Assembly: GCF_014839835.1 (NCBI RefSeq) | Contig: NC_071626.1 | Coordinates: 248,001 to 312,000 of the forward strand | Reading direction: 5' to 3' | DNA: 64,000 nt | Origin: Dryobates pubescens | Taxonomy: Eukaryota; Chordata; Aves; Piciformes; Picidae | Part shown: positions 11,001-20,412 of the stretch, piece after piece | How the letters are laid out: each line of letters begins with the position of its first letter | Position numbering within the stretch: position 1 is the first letter of the stretch | Notes under the pieces: model-generated | The model's database searches: none | What the model was told of the DNA's origin: nothing | The model's input: only the letters and a program-made list of their open reading frames with translations | Program-made: the position numbers and the translations under genes

Positions 11001-13540
11001 TGCTTAAAAAATGTTGCTGAAGAAGGCAGAAAGTAGCTCCTTGATAGTGTGCATGGCCAAGCACCTTCTACAGAGAGCAAAGGAGCACCTGGAAGATGTT
11101 CAGCACAGGGCGCAGGTGGAGCCAGGTGCAACCCCAGCAGTCTTCAGGGGGCACTAACTGCTGCAAGGATGATAGCATGGTGATAGCATGGGAAGGGAGA
11201 GCTGGATCCTGGCTGGACTCGAGGATCTTGAAGGTCTTTTCCAACTGAAAGGGTTCTATGATTCCAGCCTGGAGTTTCAAGTCCTTGGGAGAGGTCTCAT
11301 GGAGGAGCTGGGCAGCTTCTGCAGAGCCAGACAGCTTGGCTGTAACCAGCCATAGGCTGGGGAAACAACAGCCACCCTCAGCACTTGTGATGGCATTTGT
11401 CTGCCTGTGCCCAGGCAACGTGGTAGAGGCACTGCAGGGAAGAGGTTGTTGAGGCAGAAGTGGTGAATCATGTAGGCTCTATGGTTTCTGCCCACCAACC
11501 TTCCCCTCGGGTCTGACTCAGGCCCCGTGGATTTCAGCTGAAATGCATCTCAGACCAGAAGGTTTCAGCAGGAGCTGCAGGAGGGCAGGGCTGGTGTCAG
11601 ACACCTTTCAGGGGGGGACCCTGCTCCTGCTCGGCAGATTACTGGCCACACTTATTCCACAGGCTGATGAACCCAGTCCTGGCCTGTGCTATCCTCAGAG
11701 CCCTGGGCAGTCACCTGCTGGTCTGACTCAGACTAGCTTGCATGGGCTCCTGGCAGCACCTTGCTCAGCTTCTCCTCTAAGGTCTCTTTCCTGCACTGTA
11801 ACACACTCAGGCACATGGCTTTCAGCATGGTGCCCCCCTTCTGCCCTAACACAGAAGGGAAAAAAGAACCTTACAGGCACCCAGGGCCTGTTGAACACAT
11901 CAGCAATTCCCCATTTTTCTGCCACCCAGCCCCAAGAGCTGTGGGGACAGATCCAGCCCTGGTGTCATCCCCAAGAAGTAACAGCAGCCATGAGCTTCCC
12001 CATTCTCTCTGGTGTTGCTCCAAAGGTCTCCATCAGAGAATGCTAATCAAGTCCTTGGAAAAGAGCACTTGAGTGGGATGCTGCTCAAACAAATCTGCTC
12101 TGGTATTTTGCACCACATCTCGTTCTGCTGCTCATTTCTGTGCCAATAAATGAGTGTGGGGAAGTCACTTTCTGCTGTGTGGTTTGTTCTCAAGCAACAT
12201 GTGCATGTCCATCCCCTATCTCCATGCAGCCTCCCACAGCAGCCCAAGAGGCAGCCCAGAGGATGCCCAGCCACACATACAACACCCCAGCCAAGGGTCC
12301 TCCTTCATGGAACAGTTTGCCCCCAGTCCTCAGCATGCTCCCTGCCACAGCTCCCCAGCAGCTCCCTGTAAGCCACACACCCAGGAACTTATCTGAGCAG
12401 CTCCTAGTTGCCCCTGCCCAGTGTCCCAGTGGGCACCAACTACTTCCTCAGAGGGACATCATAGCACAGGAGCAGTGACTGCAGCATTGTGTGGCACCTC
12501 CTGCATTGTGCCCCTCATGTCTGCTCTGTTCTGTGGTGCCACCAGCCATGGCCAGTGCTGCACATGCCCTGTCGTGCTGGGAGGCTCTGGGGCTGCACCA
12601 CCACATCTACCTCTCCTTTCCAGCGCTACGTTCCCAGCTCTGGGCACCACCCTGCCAGCCGCCTCCTACAGCCTGGCAGCACCCTACCCTTTACCTCCTC
12701 CCCACCAGCCTGCACGGTGGGGCTGGCAGGTCCCTCTGAATCGTGTGTGACATGGTGGGAGCCACGGGTGGGCCTGGGGTGGGCTCCCTTTCCCTGCCAA
12801 GTTCCCCATCCGCCAGCACCGCTCCCCTCCCCACAGCCAGTGGTGGGGGAGAAGCTGGGGAGCGGCGGGCACCAAGGGGTTAAATCGTGCGAGTTCCTCC
12901 ACCCAGCAGAGACGAAGCTCCACAGGCAGCCATTGCTCTGCTCAGCGTCCGGGCAAAAGTTGTGAGCCGCAGACTCGCTCTGGCTTCCCAACCCCGACGG
13001 CTGCGGCTGGGGGGTAGCAGGGCAAGGCAGGGAAGGACCCCGGGGGTTGTGTGGGAGCGCCAGGCATCAGGGGACAGGCTGGCACAGGACACACCAGCCC
13101 TGCCTCTTGCTCCAGCTCTGCTGGGTGTGCCAGGGCAGAAGAGGGAAGCTTGTCTTACCCTGCGGGAGCAGCTTCCTCGGGAAGAGTGCGGCCAGACACT
13201 GAATCCCGGGAATGTTCACAGTTAGCATAGCTCAGCTGGGCTGCATGCAGCGGGTTAGTCCCAGGTGGAGCGGCATGCAGCTTGCATTAATGCTGGCACA
13301 GGCACCGGGCGGAGGAGCAGACTTTATGCTTACAAGGATCCCAGCCCAGTACGGAGTGTCTCTGACTGGCAGAGAGGAGCTGATGCCTGCCATCAGGAAG
13401 CCCAGCACCGTGACAGCGGTGCCCAATGCCAGCTGCAAGAAAGCAAACAGCAGCGGGAACCGGCAGCCACAACAAGTGTGGGATTCCTCCTCCGGGCCGG
13501 ATTTGGGCTCCCCTTTGCTTTTCTTCTGCTGCTTCCTCAT
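4681..13540 (-). CDS. SSPN: Sarcospan (SSPN), three coding exons, 219 aa
   Basis: Sarcospan is a four-span membrane protein of the sarcolemma that stabilises the sarcoglycan/dystrophin-glycoprotein complex. CDS exons on the minus strand: 13540-13334, 7940-7854 and 5046-4681, all phase 0 with GT-AG introns of 5.4 and 2.8 kb. Membrane segments fall near residues 28-52, 69-88, 99-121 and 169-193. The large loop between spans 3 and 4 holds cysteines 131, 138, 140 and 160. The N-terminal CCGCRFPLL motif and the C-terminal WKHRYQVFYVGVR motif match mammalian SSPN. The ATG at 13540 is the first in its open frame. The cytoplasmic N-terminus is about 24 residues shorter than the human 243-aa protein. 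The gene diverges from BHLHE41, as in mammals. Identity rests on recalled family sequence and is strong across all exons. Confidence 0.96.
6765..6811 (+). repeat. Short CR1 3'-terminal remnant
   Basis: About 45 bases resemble the CR1 terminus 'ccagaggtcccttccaacccctaccgctctgtgatt'. Lies in SSPN intron 2. Too short to assign a subfamily. Confidence 0.4.
7130..7260 (+). repeat. CR1 LINE 3' fragment
   Basis: Contains 'cctggatgtgttcctgtgtg' followed by 'ccctgctctggcagaggtcccttccaa' and a 'gtggttctgtga' end, the hallmark of one avian CR1 3' end type. Lies in SSPN intron 2, antisense to the gene. Confidence 0.75.
7854..7940 (-). CDS. SSPN: SSPN coding exon 2
   Basis: An 87-bp exon coding 29 residues (VCVVSLVGF...QFTVK), mostly the second membrane span. 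The acceptor is CTGCAG at the right edge and the donor is GTACCT directly after 7854. Confidence 0.93.
8189..8425 (+). repeat. CR1 LINE 3' fragment (CR1-Y-like)
   Basis: Matches the CR1 variant that has 'gagcagccttccagtatctgaag', then 'attaggaagaaactctt', 'gaggatggtgaggagctg' and 'ctgcccagagaagccgtgg'. It is diverged and 3'-truncated, in SSPN intron 1 and antisense to SSPN. The subfamily is a guess. Confidence 0.7.
8790..9070. other. AT-rich block in SSPN intron 1
   Basis: This stretch is AT-richer than its surroundings, with several homeodomain-type cores (TTAATC, TTTTAATTCAATTAAC near 9028-9050) and a 'tttgttttctttgtttt' run near 8840. No repeat was recognised. It could be a conserved intronic element, but conservation cannot be judged here. 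Confidence 0.25.
10800..10866 (+). repeat. Possible MIR-core relic
   Basis: The order 'gaggagatcacaaggccttaacaggggtaag', 'acctgcccaaagctgtgcagagg' follows the MIR/CORE-SINE core (gaggaaactgag...ggttaagtaacttgcccaaggtcacacag). It is short and highly diverged, so only a tentative call. Confidence 0.35.
11205..11266 (+). repeat. CR1 3'-terminal fragment
   Basis: The last ~60 bases of a CR1 element: 'tggactcgaggatcttgaaggtcttttcc' then 'gttctatgattcc'. This is the best preserved CR1 terminus in the SSPN introns. Confidence 0.75.
13334..13540 (-). CDS. SSPN: SSPN coding exon 1
   Basis: Codes residues 1-69: a basic/acidic N-terminus, the CCGCR motif, span 1 and the start of span 2. The donor is GTAAGC after 13334. 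It sits in a CpG-rich stretch of ~12.85-13.85 kb that is the likely SSPN promoter island. Confidence 0.94.
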
Positions 13541-13914
13541 GGCCGCCCGCTGCGCCCTGCAGGCTCGGTGCTGTCCCGGGCGCTGCCCTCCGGCGTGTCC
13601 GTGCCGAGGGACCCCCCAGCTCCGGGCGTCCTGCGCTCACAGGGGGGCAGGCTCTGCCCTCGGGGCTCCGCCGTGTGCTGCCTGCCTCCTCCTGCTACGG
13701 GAATCGAGGAGGCTGAACAAATATGGAAAACATTTGGAGCAGATTGTCAGAGCTTGGGAATGCCACAGAGAGCCCAGGGAAGGGGGGATACAAGGGGGGT
13801 AGCCAACTGCCAACGCGCGGGCGCTGGGCATGGGGCCGTGGGGGGGGAGCTGAGCGTGGTGCCATGCAGGGTGGGCACACCTGAGCAGGCAGAGAGAGCT
13901 CAGCACTTCAGGGC

Positions 13915-14092
13915 TTGTGGTGATAGGGTGAGAGGGGAGGGACTGAAGCTGAGAGGGGGCAGACTGAGACTGGAGATGAGGAAGAAATTCTGCACAGTGA
14001 GGGTGGTGAGGCACTGGCACAGGTTGCCCAGGGACCGTGAAGTGTTCAGCTCCCTCCGTCCCAGCGGCAGCGTTCCAAAAGACTGCTGACCC
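13915..14092 (+). repeat. CR1 LINE 3' fragment beside the SSPN promoter
   Basis: Shows 'actggagatgaggaagaaattc', 'gtgagggtggtgaggcactggcacaggttgcccag'. Lies ~380 bases upstream of the SSPN start codon, so it may limit the upstream edge of the SSPN promoter. Confidence 0.8.
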
Positions 14093-15196
14093 TGGGATGC
14101 CCTCGGGGTGGCCAGCACAGAGCAACGGCTGCGGCTGGGACGGAGCCAAATGTGCCACAGCCAGGAGAGGCTCAGCCACCTGCCAAGTCAGCCTGGGCTG
14201 TGGAGAAACCCAGCCCCTGCCTCATGCTCCCCTGGCCCCCTAGCAAGGCATGGACCAAAGTCAGAGCGAGCAGCACCCACACAGTGCCAGGTAGCCAAAG
14301 CTGCCAGGGGGGGTTTTACAAAACGGCAAAAGAGCCTCCCTGGAGGCAGAGGTCTGGAGCCAGCCTCTGCTTGCTGCAGACTGCTGCCTGCTGACAGCAG
14401 ATAATCACCACAGCCAGCTCCTGAAAGCCCAGTTACACCAAAGACATGGCCAAGGAGAAATGGCTCTGACAGCCACCCTGGCTGCCCTCTGGCATGGCCA
14501 TTTCTACAGCCTGGGTCATGTGGAAGTGAAGCTTGGTCCCTACAGCCTCTTCTGAGGCCATTCACTGGGCTCATGTGCCTGTGGGCTCCACTGAGTGCTG
14601 GATCCTGAAAGGTGCTGAGTGCTGGAGCCTTCTCCTCAAGAGGTGCAGGCAGAAGAGGGGCTGTGAGCTGGTGCAGTGCTCCCAGGAGCTGTAGGGAGGT
14701 TGCTCCCTCGCAGGGCTCAGGGCTCTCTGTGGTGCTTTCAGGCTCGCTGGCATTAGCAGACACTTGGGGCTTTGTTCCTGAAGCTGGCTCAGGGTCTCAT
14801 GCTGGCACCTGGGCAGTCTCACTGCTCAGGGATGATGTACTCACAGGTGCTGCAGTTGGTTAAAATACACAACTGGGCCCTCTGGAAGGCACCAGCTGGA
14901 ACTTGCTGAAGAGCTCTTAGTCTTTCAAAGGCAGACCCTTGCCAGCCTCCAACCAGGCCTCACATAAGCGCTGACTTTTCTCAGAGCCTCCAGAGCCCTG
15001 CAGCACTGCAGAGCTGCAGCTGACGTCTGCAGCCATGCTGAAGTTTGCTGCTGACCTCAGTGTCGCAAAGATTTGTTTGTCTTGGCTGCTTGAAGCCAGA
15101 GCCCCTGGCCTTCCTGGGAGCCATGAGACCTGAGTGGATCAGGGCTCACTCCTTCCAGTGTTCTTCCCAGTCCTCCTGAGTTTGTCTTAGTACCTA
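14093..15196. other. Intergenic, nothing recognised
   Basis: Upstream flank of SSPN. Several weak open frames on both strands have no recognisable motif. No repeat or RNA gene was seen. Confidence 0.4.
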
Positions 15197-15478
15197 CAGA
15201 ATCACAGCATCATCAAATTGCAGAATCATTAAGGTTGCAAGAGCCCTCCAAGTTCACCCAGTCCAAGCATCAACCCAACCCCACCATGGCCACCAAACCA
15301 TGGCCCCAGCTGCCACGGCCACAGGTTTCTCGAACACCTCCAGGGGTGGGGACTCCACCACCTCCCTGGGCAGCCTCTGCCAGTCCCTGACCACTCTGGC
15401 AGCAGAGTATTTTTTCCTCATCTCCAACCTAAGCCTCCCCTGGTGCAGCCTGAGTCCATTGTGTCCTCCGTTTCCTCA
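15197..15478 (-). repeat. CR1 LINE 3' end
   Basis: A minus-strand copy with its 3' terminus at the left ('acagaatcacagcatcat' repeats). It carries the conserved 'ggactccaccacctccctgggcagcctctgccag' block in reverse orientation and is broken off near 15,478. Confidence 0.88.
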
Positions 15479-16799
15479 GACCTGTCATGGGAAAGGATTC
15501 TTGAGGACAAGAGGCCTCGGGTGCCGCCAGAGCTCCCACGTGTGCTCCAGCAGATGGTGAAGGACATTCACTCTTACCTGGCTGCCCTGGGTGTTGTGTT
15601 CTCTTGGCTTAGCATTGTTAGGACCTGTCATCCATGGCTCCTCTGGCTCTTTCACAAGGTCTCTGAGGGACCACAGCAGCTTTGCAAGCACAGGCTGGGT
15701 CCCTACGGACTGGCACCACCTCTCCTCCTGGGACAGCCTCAGCCAGCCCTGGAGACAGGTGAGACACAGCAGGATGGAGGCTGGCAGTGAGCTGTGCTGG
15801 AGCTGGACGGCAGCTGCTGGGGAATGGTCTGAGGGCTGCCTGGGGACTGCCTTGGGTTAACAATGGCCTGTGACAGAGAGGGAGGAGTGCATGGGGACAC
15901 TTCCTGGTGACACAGACACCGGGGGCTGCTCAGCCAGGGGCCCTGGCCTCGCAAACAGGAAGAGCTGCCTGGCCCTGAGGATGGGAACAATGGGAATAGG
16001 ACAGATCCCAGTTGTGCCAGATGCAAGGTTCGGCACGCAGGGCTGAAGGGGCAGGAAAGAAGGAGGCTGAGGTGATTTGGCTGCTGACAGGGTTGCTGTG
16101 AATGGTGGAGAGAGGCAGAGGGGGTGGAGGCTGCGCCAAGCATCACCTGAGGTGTTCATCAGTACTTGGTACCATTGCTACTGAAGAGGAGCAGGGGTGC
16201 ACCCCGTGGAGAGGTTGCCTGCAGCTTTATCCACCTCTGCTCCAGAAAGACAAACTGACTGCAGCAAGCATGAGGGAGTGTTGGCAGGGGGCTGGAGACC
16301 TCAACTGCCAACAGGAACCCCAGAGTGGCTGCCTTGCTCAGGCTTGCAGCTGTAAGGGTTAGAGAGGACACCACAGGTCTATAAATATCTCCTGTTAAGT
16401 CTAAAACAATGTTGGCAGAAGGACAAATGGCCACAGACAGCCATGGGTGCAGCTCGCCTGGGAAGCAGAGGAGGGTTTCTGACCATGGGAGCTGCAAGAG
16501 CCACAGCTGGCTGTGGGGACACTGCCCTGCCAAGGTGTGAGTCACACTGTGCCATGGAGGTGCCTCCCCTCCCAAAGCCCCACTGTGGGCAACCTTTCTG
16601 CTCCCTCCTGCTCCTACTAGTGCCCAGCAGCCACAGGAGGGGGCCAGGCTGCCCACCCCTGCCCACTGCTTTGGGGCTTGGCACAGACTGACTCCTTCAC
16701 TTGTTAATGGCACTTCTTTGGATTGCAGAACTGGAGGCCTGCATCAGGAAGCAGCTTTGGGAGGTCTGGGATTTGGTGGTGGTGTTTGGGGGTGGGGGG
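15479..16799. other. Intergenic, nothing firm
   Basis: No coding or repeat call. A CTATAAATAT sequence at 16380-16389 is one base off the MEF2 consensus, and ACAATG (SOX-like) lies near 16408. This is suggestive only, given the muscle gene next door. Confidence 0.25.
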
Positions 16800-17080
16800 G
16801 TGTAGTTATTCTTTGTATTTCTGTAGCACCTTTCATCTTCCCAAGTGCTTCACACACATCCATGACTGAAGTCTCCCTTCAGACCTAGGCAAGCATCCTG
16901 ATGCTCAGCTTACAAGTGGGGAAAGCAAACTGCAGAAGAACAAATCCTTGCTGCTAGGCTCAGCCCATCAGGGCTGATGCAGGTTTGTGGCTCTGAAAGA
17001 CAAGGAGAGGTTACAGGATGTGCACAAGGGTCAACAAGTGACCCAGTGGCGGAGCCATGCTGGGAACTCTTCTGGCTACC
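16800..17080 (+). repeat. Ancient MIR / CORE-SINE-like relic
   Basis: It reads in order: 'gtagcacctttcatcttcc', 'gtgcttcacacacat', 'cagcttacaagtggggaaa', 'ggagaggttacaggatgtgcacaagggtc', 'acccagtggcggagcc', 'ctgggaac'. This follows the amniote CORE-SINE order: 'tagcacctttcat', 'gctttacaaac', 'ttacagatgaggaaa', 'agaggttaagtgacttgcccaaggtc', 'agtggcagagccgggaa'. The copy is heavily diverged, consistent with an element older than birds. Confidence 0.55.
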
Positions 17081-17519
17081 CTCTTGTTGCAAAGAGGGGG
17101 AGGGAGGGGAGCTGCAGGGAGGCTGTGTCTGCCCAGCAGAGCAGGAGCCTGGGAAACACCACACTTGAGGTCCAGCATCCATTCTGCCACTGGTTGGTGG
17201 TTGGCATTGCACAGGGGTATCAGCTTCATTTCAGCAGCCAGTGCCCAGAGTGGGAGGCAAAAGAGCAGGCTGCTGGTTTTGACAGAAACTGCCTCATCTG
17301 GGGGCTCTTCAGCACGAGCTCTCTGCCCAGCCCTTTAGGACAGCAGTGCTGTTTGTAAGGGAATCCTCTGTGCATCCTTCTCCTGGCAAAGCAGCTTGTG
17401 CCCAGAGCAGCTGCTGTGCTCTTCTGGGTTGGTCAGTCTGTGGCAGAATTGCCTTTGGGGAGAAGGGGGAAGAGGACCTGAATTCAGTTGGTTTTCCTGC
17501 AGCACAATTCTGTCCTGTT

Positions 17520-17750
17520 ACTGCTAGCAGTAATTCCTAGAGCAGTAACATGACTCAGGCTCCTCAATTTCATGGACATTTTGATATGCTAAATGGTGCC
17601 AAGGGAGCTCAGTGGAGAATTAAGAGTTCAGATCCCCATGGAACTTGGAGTCTGCAGTTAAAATGGTGCTGCTAGATATTAGCAATTAGCAAAAATGATT
17701 TTGAAGCAGAGCATTTTAATTAGCTGTGACTGCTGCTCCCTTGGCATCTG
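17520..17750. promoter_or_regulatory. Enhancer-like AT-rich block
   Basis: An AT-rich island in GC-rich surroundings. It carries an AP-1 site TGACTCA at 17551-17557, AATTAGC near 17684-17690 and TAATTA at 17717-17722. There is no repeat signature and no open frame. It looks like a conserved noncoding enhancer ~4 kb upstream of SSPN and ~10 kb upstream of BHLHE41, but this is inference from composition and motifs. Confidence 0.35.
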
Positions 17751-18234
17751 TGTGAGCCCCTGCGAGAGCAGAGCTCCTCACCTGCACAGAGCAGCACCTG
17801 TGAGACCCACGGGGCTGTGCAGGGAGCAGAAGGGAAATGCTACTGACAGGGCAAGGCTGAGAGCAGGACCCTCTGAAGAACACAGTAGCCAAAGGTGGAG
17901 GTGTTGTGACTGTCTTGTGCCACCCCTTCTGTCTGAGTCCCTCTGCATTTCTTGGCCAAAGAGATTCCCACTCAAGATGGGGGGAAATGTGTTGTGCAAG
18001 GGTGGGCCAGGGGGTGGGAGGGGGGTGGATAAAGCTGGCACTGACTGACATGCAGAGAGCAAAGCCCTCGGAAGGCTGCAGCAAGGAAGCCCAGGGGAGA
18101 ATCCAGCAGAAGGTGTGGGCAATGCCTGGGGTGAATTTAAAGGTGAGCAGTGAAGGGCCAGAGGAGCAAGGGCTGTGGTCAGCACTGCATCCAGGACTGG
18201 GATCCACTGCCACAGGAGATGGCTGAGACCAAGG

Positions 18235-18485
18235 GCTCAGGAGTCTGATACCAATGGGGGAGACATTTCTGAGGGCTGGGGCTGTCCCTGGGGCTGTCTC
18301 AGCTGAGAGAGTCATGCAGAGGGAGATAAACCTCCCAAGGGCAGTAGCGGAATCCCCAGTGGTGGACAGCTTCAACACTCAGCTTGGGCAGGCTGCTGGC
18401 TTCTCAGCTCCACCAGCACCTAGCAAGGTTGGAGCAGATGGTCCTTGGGGTCCCTTCCCACCTGGCACCCTGGGGTTCTGTGAAA
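18235..18485 (+). repeat. CR1 LINE 3' end
   Basis: Shows 'aacctcccaagggcagtagcggaatccccag', 'cttcaacactcagcttgggcaggctgctgg', 'agcaaggttggagcagatggtccttggggtcccttcc' and a 'ggttctgtgaa' end, a CR1 type distinct from the J-like copies further right. Confidence 0.8.
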
Positions 18486-18974
18486 CCAGATCTCTTCCTG
18501 GGACACACCAAGTGTTAAATGTTTAGGGGTAGGAAAATACTTCCCTGTAGGCAAGTTTTGTGTTTCTCCTTCTTCCAGCTTTGCAGCAGCTGGCAGCTGG
18601 GTGCCTCCAGAGACCAGAGAGGGGAGCAGAGCAACTGGGAGCCCAGCTGAAGGCGGCAGTCCCGCTGGGGAGAAGGCATGTGAGGAATTCTAATTCCCTG
18701 TGGACATGTGACCCAAATTGCAGCGGGAATTTGCATTCCTGCCTCTGCTTCACATCTTCCCCCACGCATGGTTAACACCTGCAAGGGGGCTGGGAAGCCT
18801 TGCCGAGAGCAGCAGCTCTGCCACCTTCTCAGAGGAAGGCAGAGGAGGAGTTACAAAGCAAACAGAAAAGTTGAGGGCAGTCAGAAAGGTGTCAGGGCAA
18901 GGGGAAAGCTCAGCCAGCCAAACCCAACCTGCCCACAGAGCAATGCCTTTGACATCTGAGCTGGAGCCTCTCCA

Positions 18975-19247
18975 AGCACAGCCCTTCAGCAGAGCTTGAA
19001 GAGGAACAAAGGGGGATGGACACGGACTGGAACCCAGGAGGCTCCCAGTGAACATGAGGGGAAAATTCTTCCCTGTGAGGGAGGCAGAGTCCTGCAGCAG
19101 GCTGCCCAGGGAGGCTGTGGAACCTTCTCTGGAGCATTCCAAACCCACCTGGCTGTGTCCCTGTGGGACTGACTCTGGGTGGCCCTGCTCTGGCAGGGAT
19201 GGTCTCCAGAGCTGCCTCCCAAGCCCTGCCCTGCTGGGATTCTCTGA
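18975..19247 (+). repeat. CR1 LINE 3' end
   Basis: Shows 'gtgaacatgaggggaaaattcttccctgtgaggg', 'ctgcccagggaggctgtggaaccttctctgg', 'ctgactctgggtggccctgctctggcaggga' and a 'gggattctctga' end. The middle of the terminus is altered. Confidence 0.82.
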
Positions 19248-20254
19248 ACAGCGTGGGGCCAATGTGAGCAGCAGCAAAGCTGTCTGCCCTTGGCACACCT
19301 GCTGCCATCCCGGCTGCAGCACCAAGCACGTGGCCATGTGCAGTCTCTGGGTGCTGCAGAGGGCTTGGAGGTCTGTGAGGTGCCTGCTGCCAGGGCAGGA
19401 GCCAGCAAGCCCTCACTAGCAGCAGGCAGGGGCCAGTGCTCCACCAGCCCCAGGGGCATTCACCCGGGACCAAAGCCTCTTTACAACGGGGAACGAGTCA
19501 CTTTTACCTCTTCTGCACAAGACAACCAGGACAGAAATGCCACAGCTGCAATCCCTGCCTCAGCGGAGCACCGGCAGCTCCGGTGCCCTGGTGCCCAGCT
19601 CTGCCTGGCAGCGCAGCTCCCCTGCAGCCGCAGTGTCCGGCGCCTGTGGCTGGCTCAGTGCAGCTGTGCCCAGGATCCCTGCTTGGAGCACCCTGCCTCC
19701 AGGATGAGGTGCTGTGGGGCTGTGGGGCTGGAGAGTGACCCCAGAGGTGGCTTCTGCCCTCACACAGGCTGCCTTGGCTGCCAGCGCACGCAGCCCCGAT
19801 TGCGACACGGCCGGGCCCTGGCAGTTGCTGCTTTTATTCATCCTCCTCAAAGGCTTAAATAAACAAGAAACAGGTTAAAAACAAAATCCTGGCCCCAGCC
19901 CCTTCCTGAGCTGGCTGCTCCACCATGGCTTCCTCCCTGTGCATCAGCTCTCCCCTCCAGAGGAAGGAGGCACCGTCCTGCAGCTGCCCTGTGCCTGGTT
20001 CTGGTGTGGGGGCCAGGCCACTGCCCTCCCGGCACCATCCTCAGCACTCCAGCTCGAGTGGGAGCCCCACTGTGCCACTGGGAGCTGGGGCACCTTTGCC
20101 TGCCCAGGCCACAAGGACACAGGGAGGCTCTGTGTCAGCTGGGCAGCAGCTCCACAGAGGGGCATTTCCAAAGGCATGGGTCCCACACAGCTCTGCAGAG
20201 CCCTCTCCTGCAGGGGCTGATTCTATCCCACCTGCAGCCTGCCATCAGCACCAG
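19248..20254. other. Intergenic, nothing recognised
   Basis: GC-rich sequence with overlapping weak open frames on both strands, none with family features. There is a plus-strand AATAAA near 19857 but no gene to which it can be assigned. Confidence 0.4.
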
Positions 20255-20412
20255 ACCACAGAGTCGTGGAGGCTGGGAAAGCCCTCCAAGGTCATCCAGT
20301 CCGACCACCACCCCCACACCGTGTCCCAGAGTGCCATGCCCACACCTGTCCTGAATGCCTGCAGGGATGGGGACTCCACCACCTCCCTGGACAGCCTGTG
20401 CCACACCCCCCC
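20255..20412 (-). repeat. CR1 LINE 3' fragment
   Basis: A reverse copy with 'gccctccaaggtcatccagtccgacca', then 'ggactccaccacctccctggacagcctgtgcca'. Its terminus is at the left. Confidence 0.78.
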
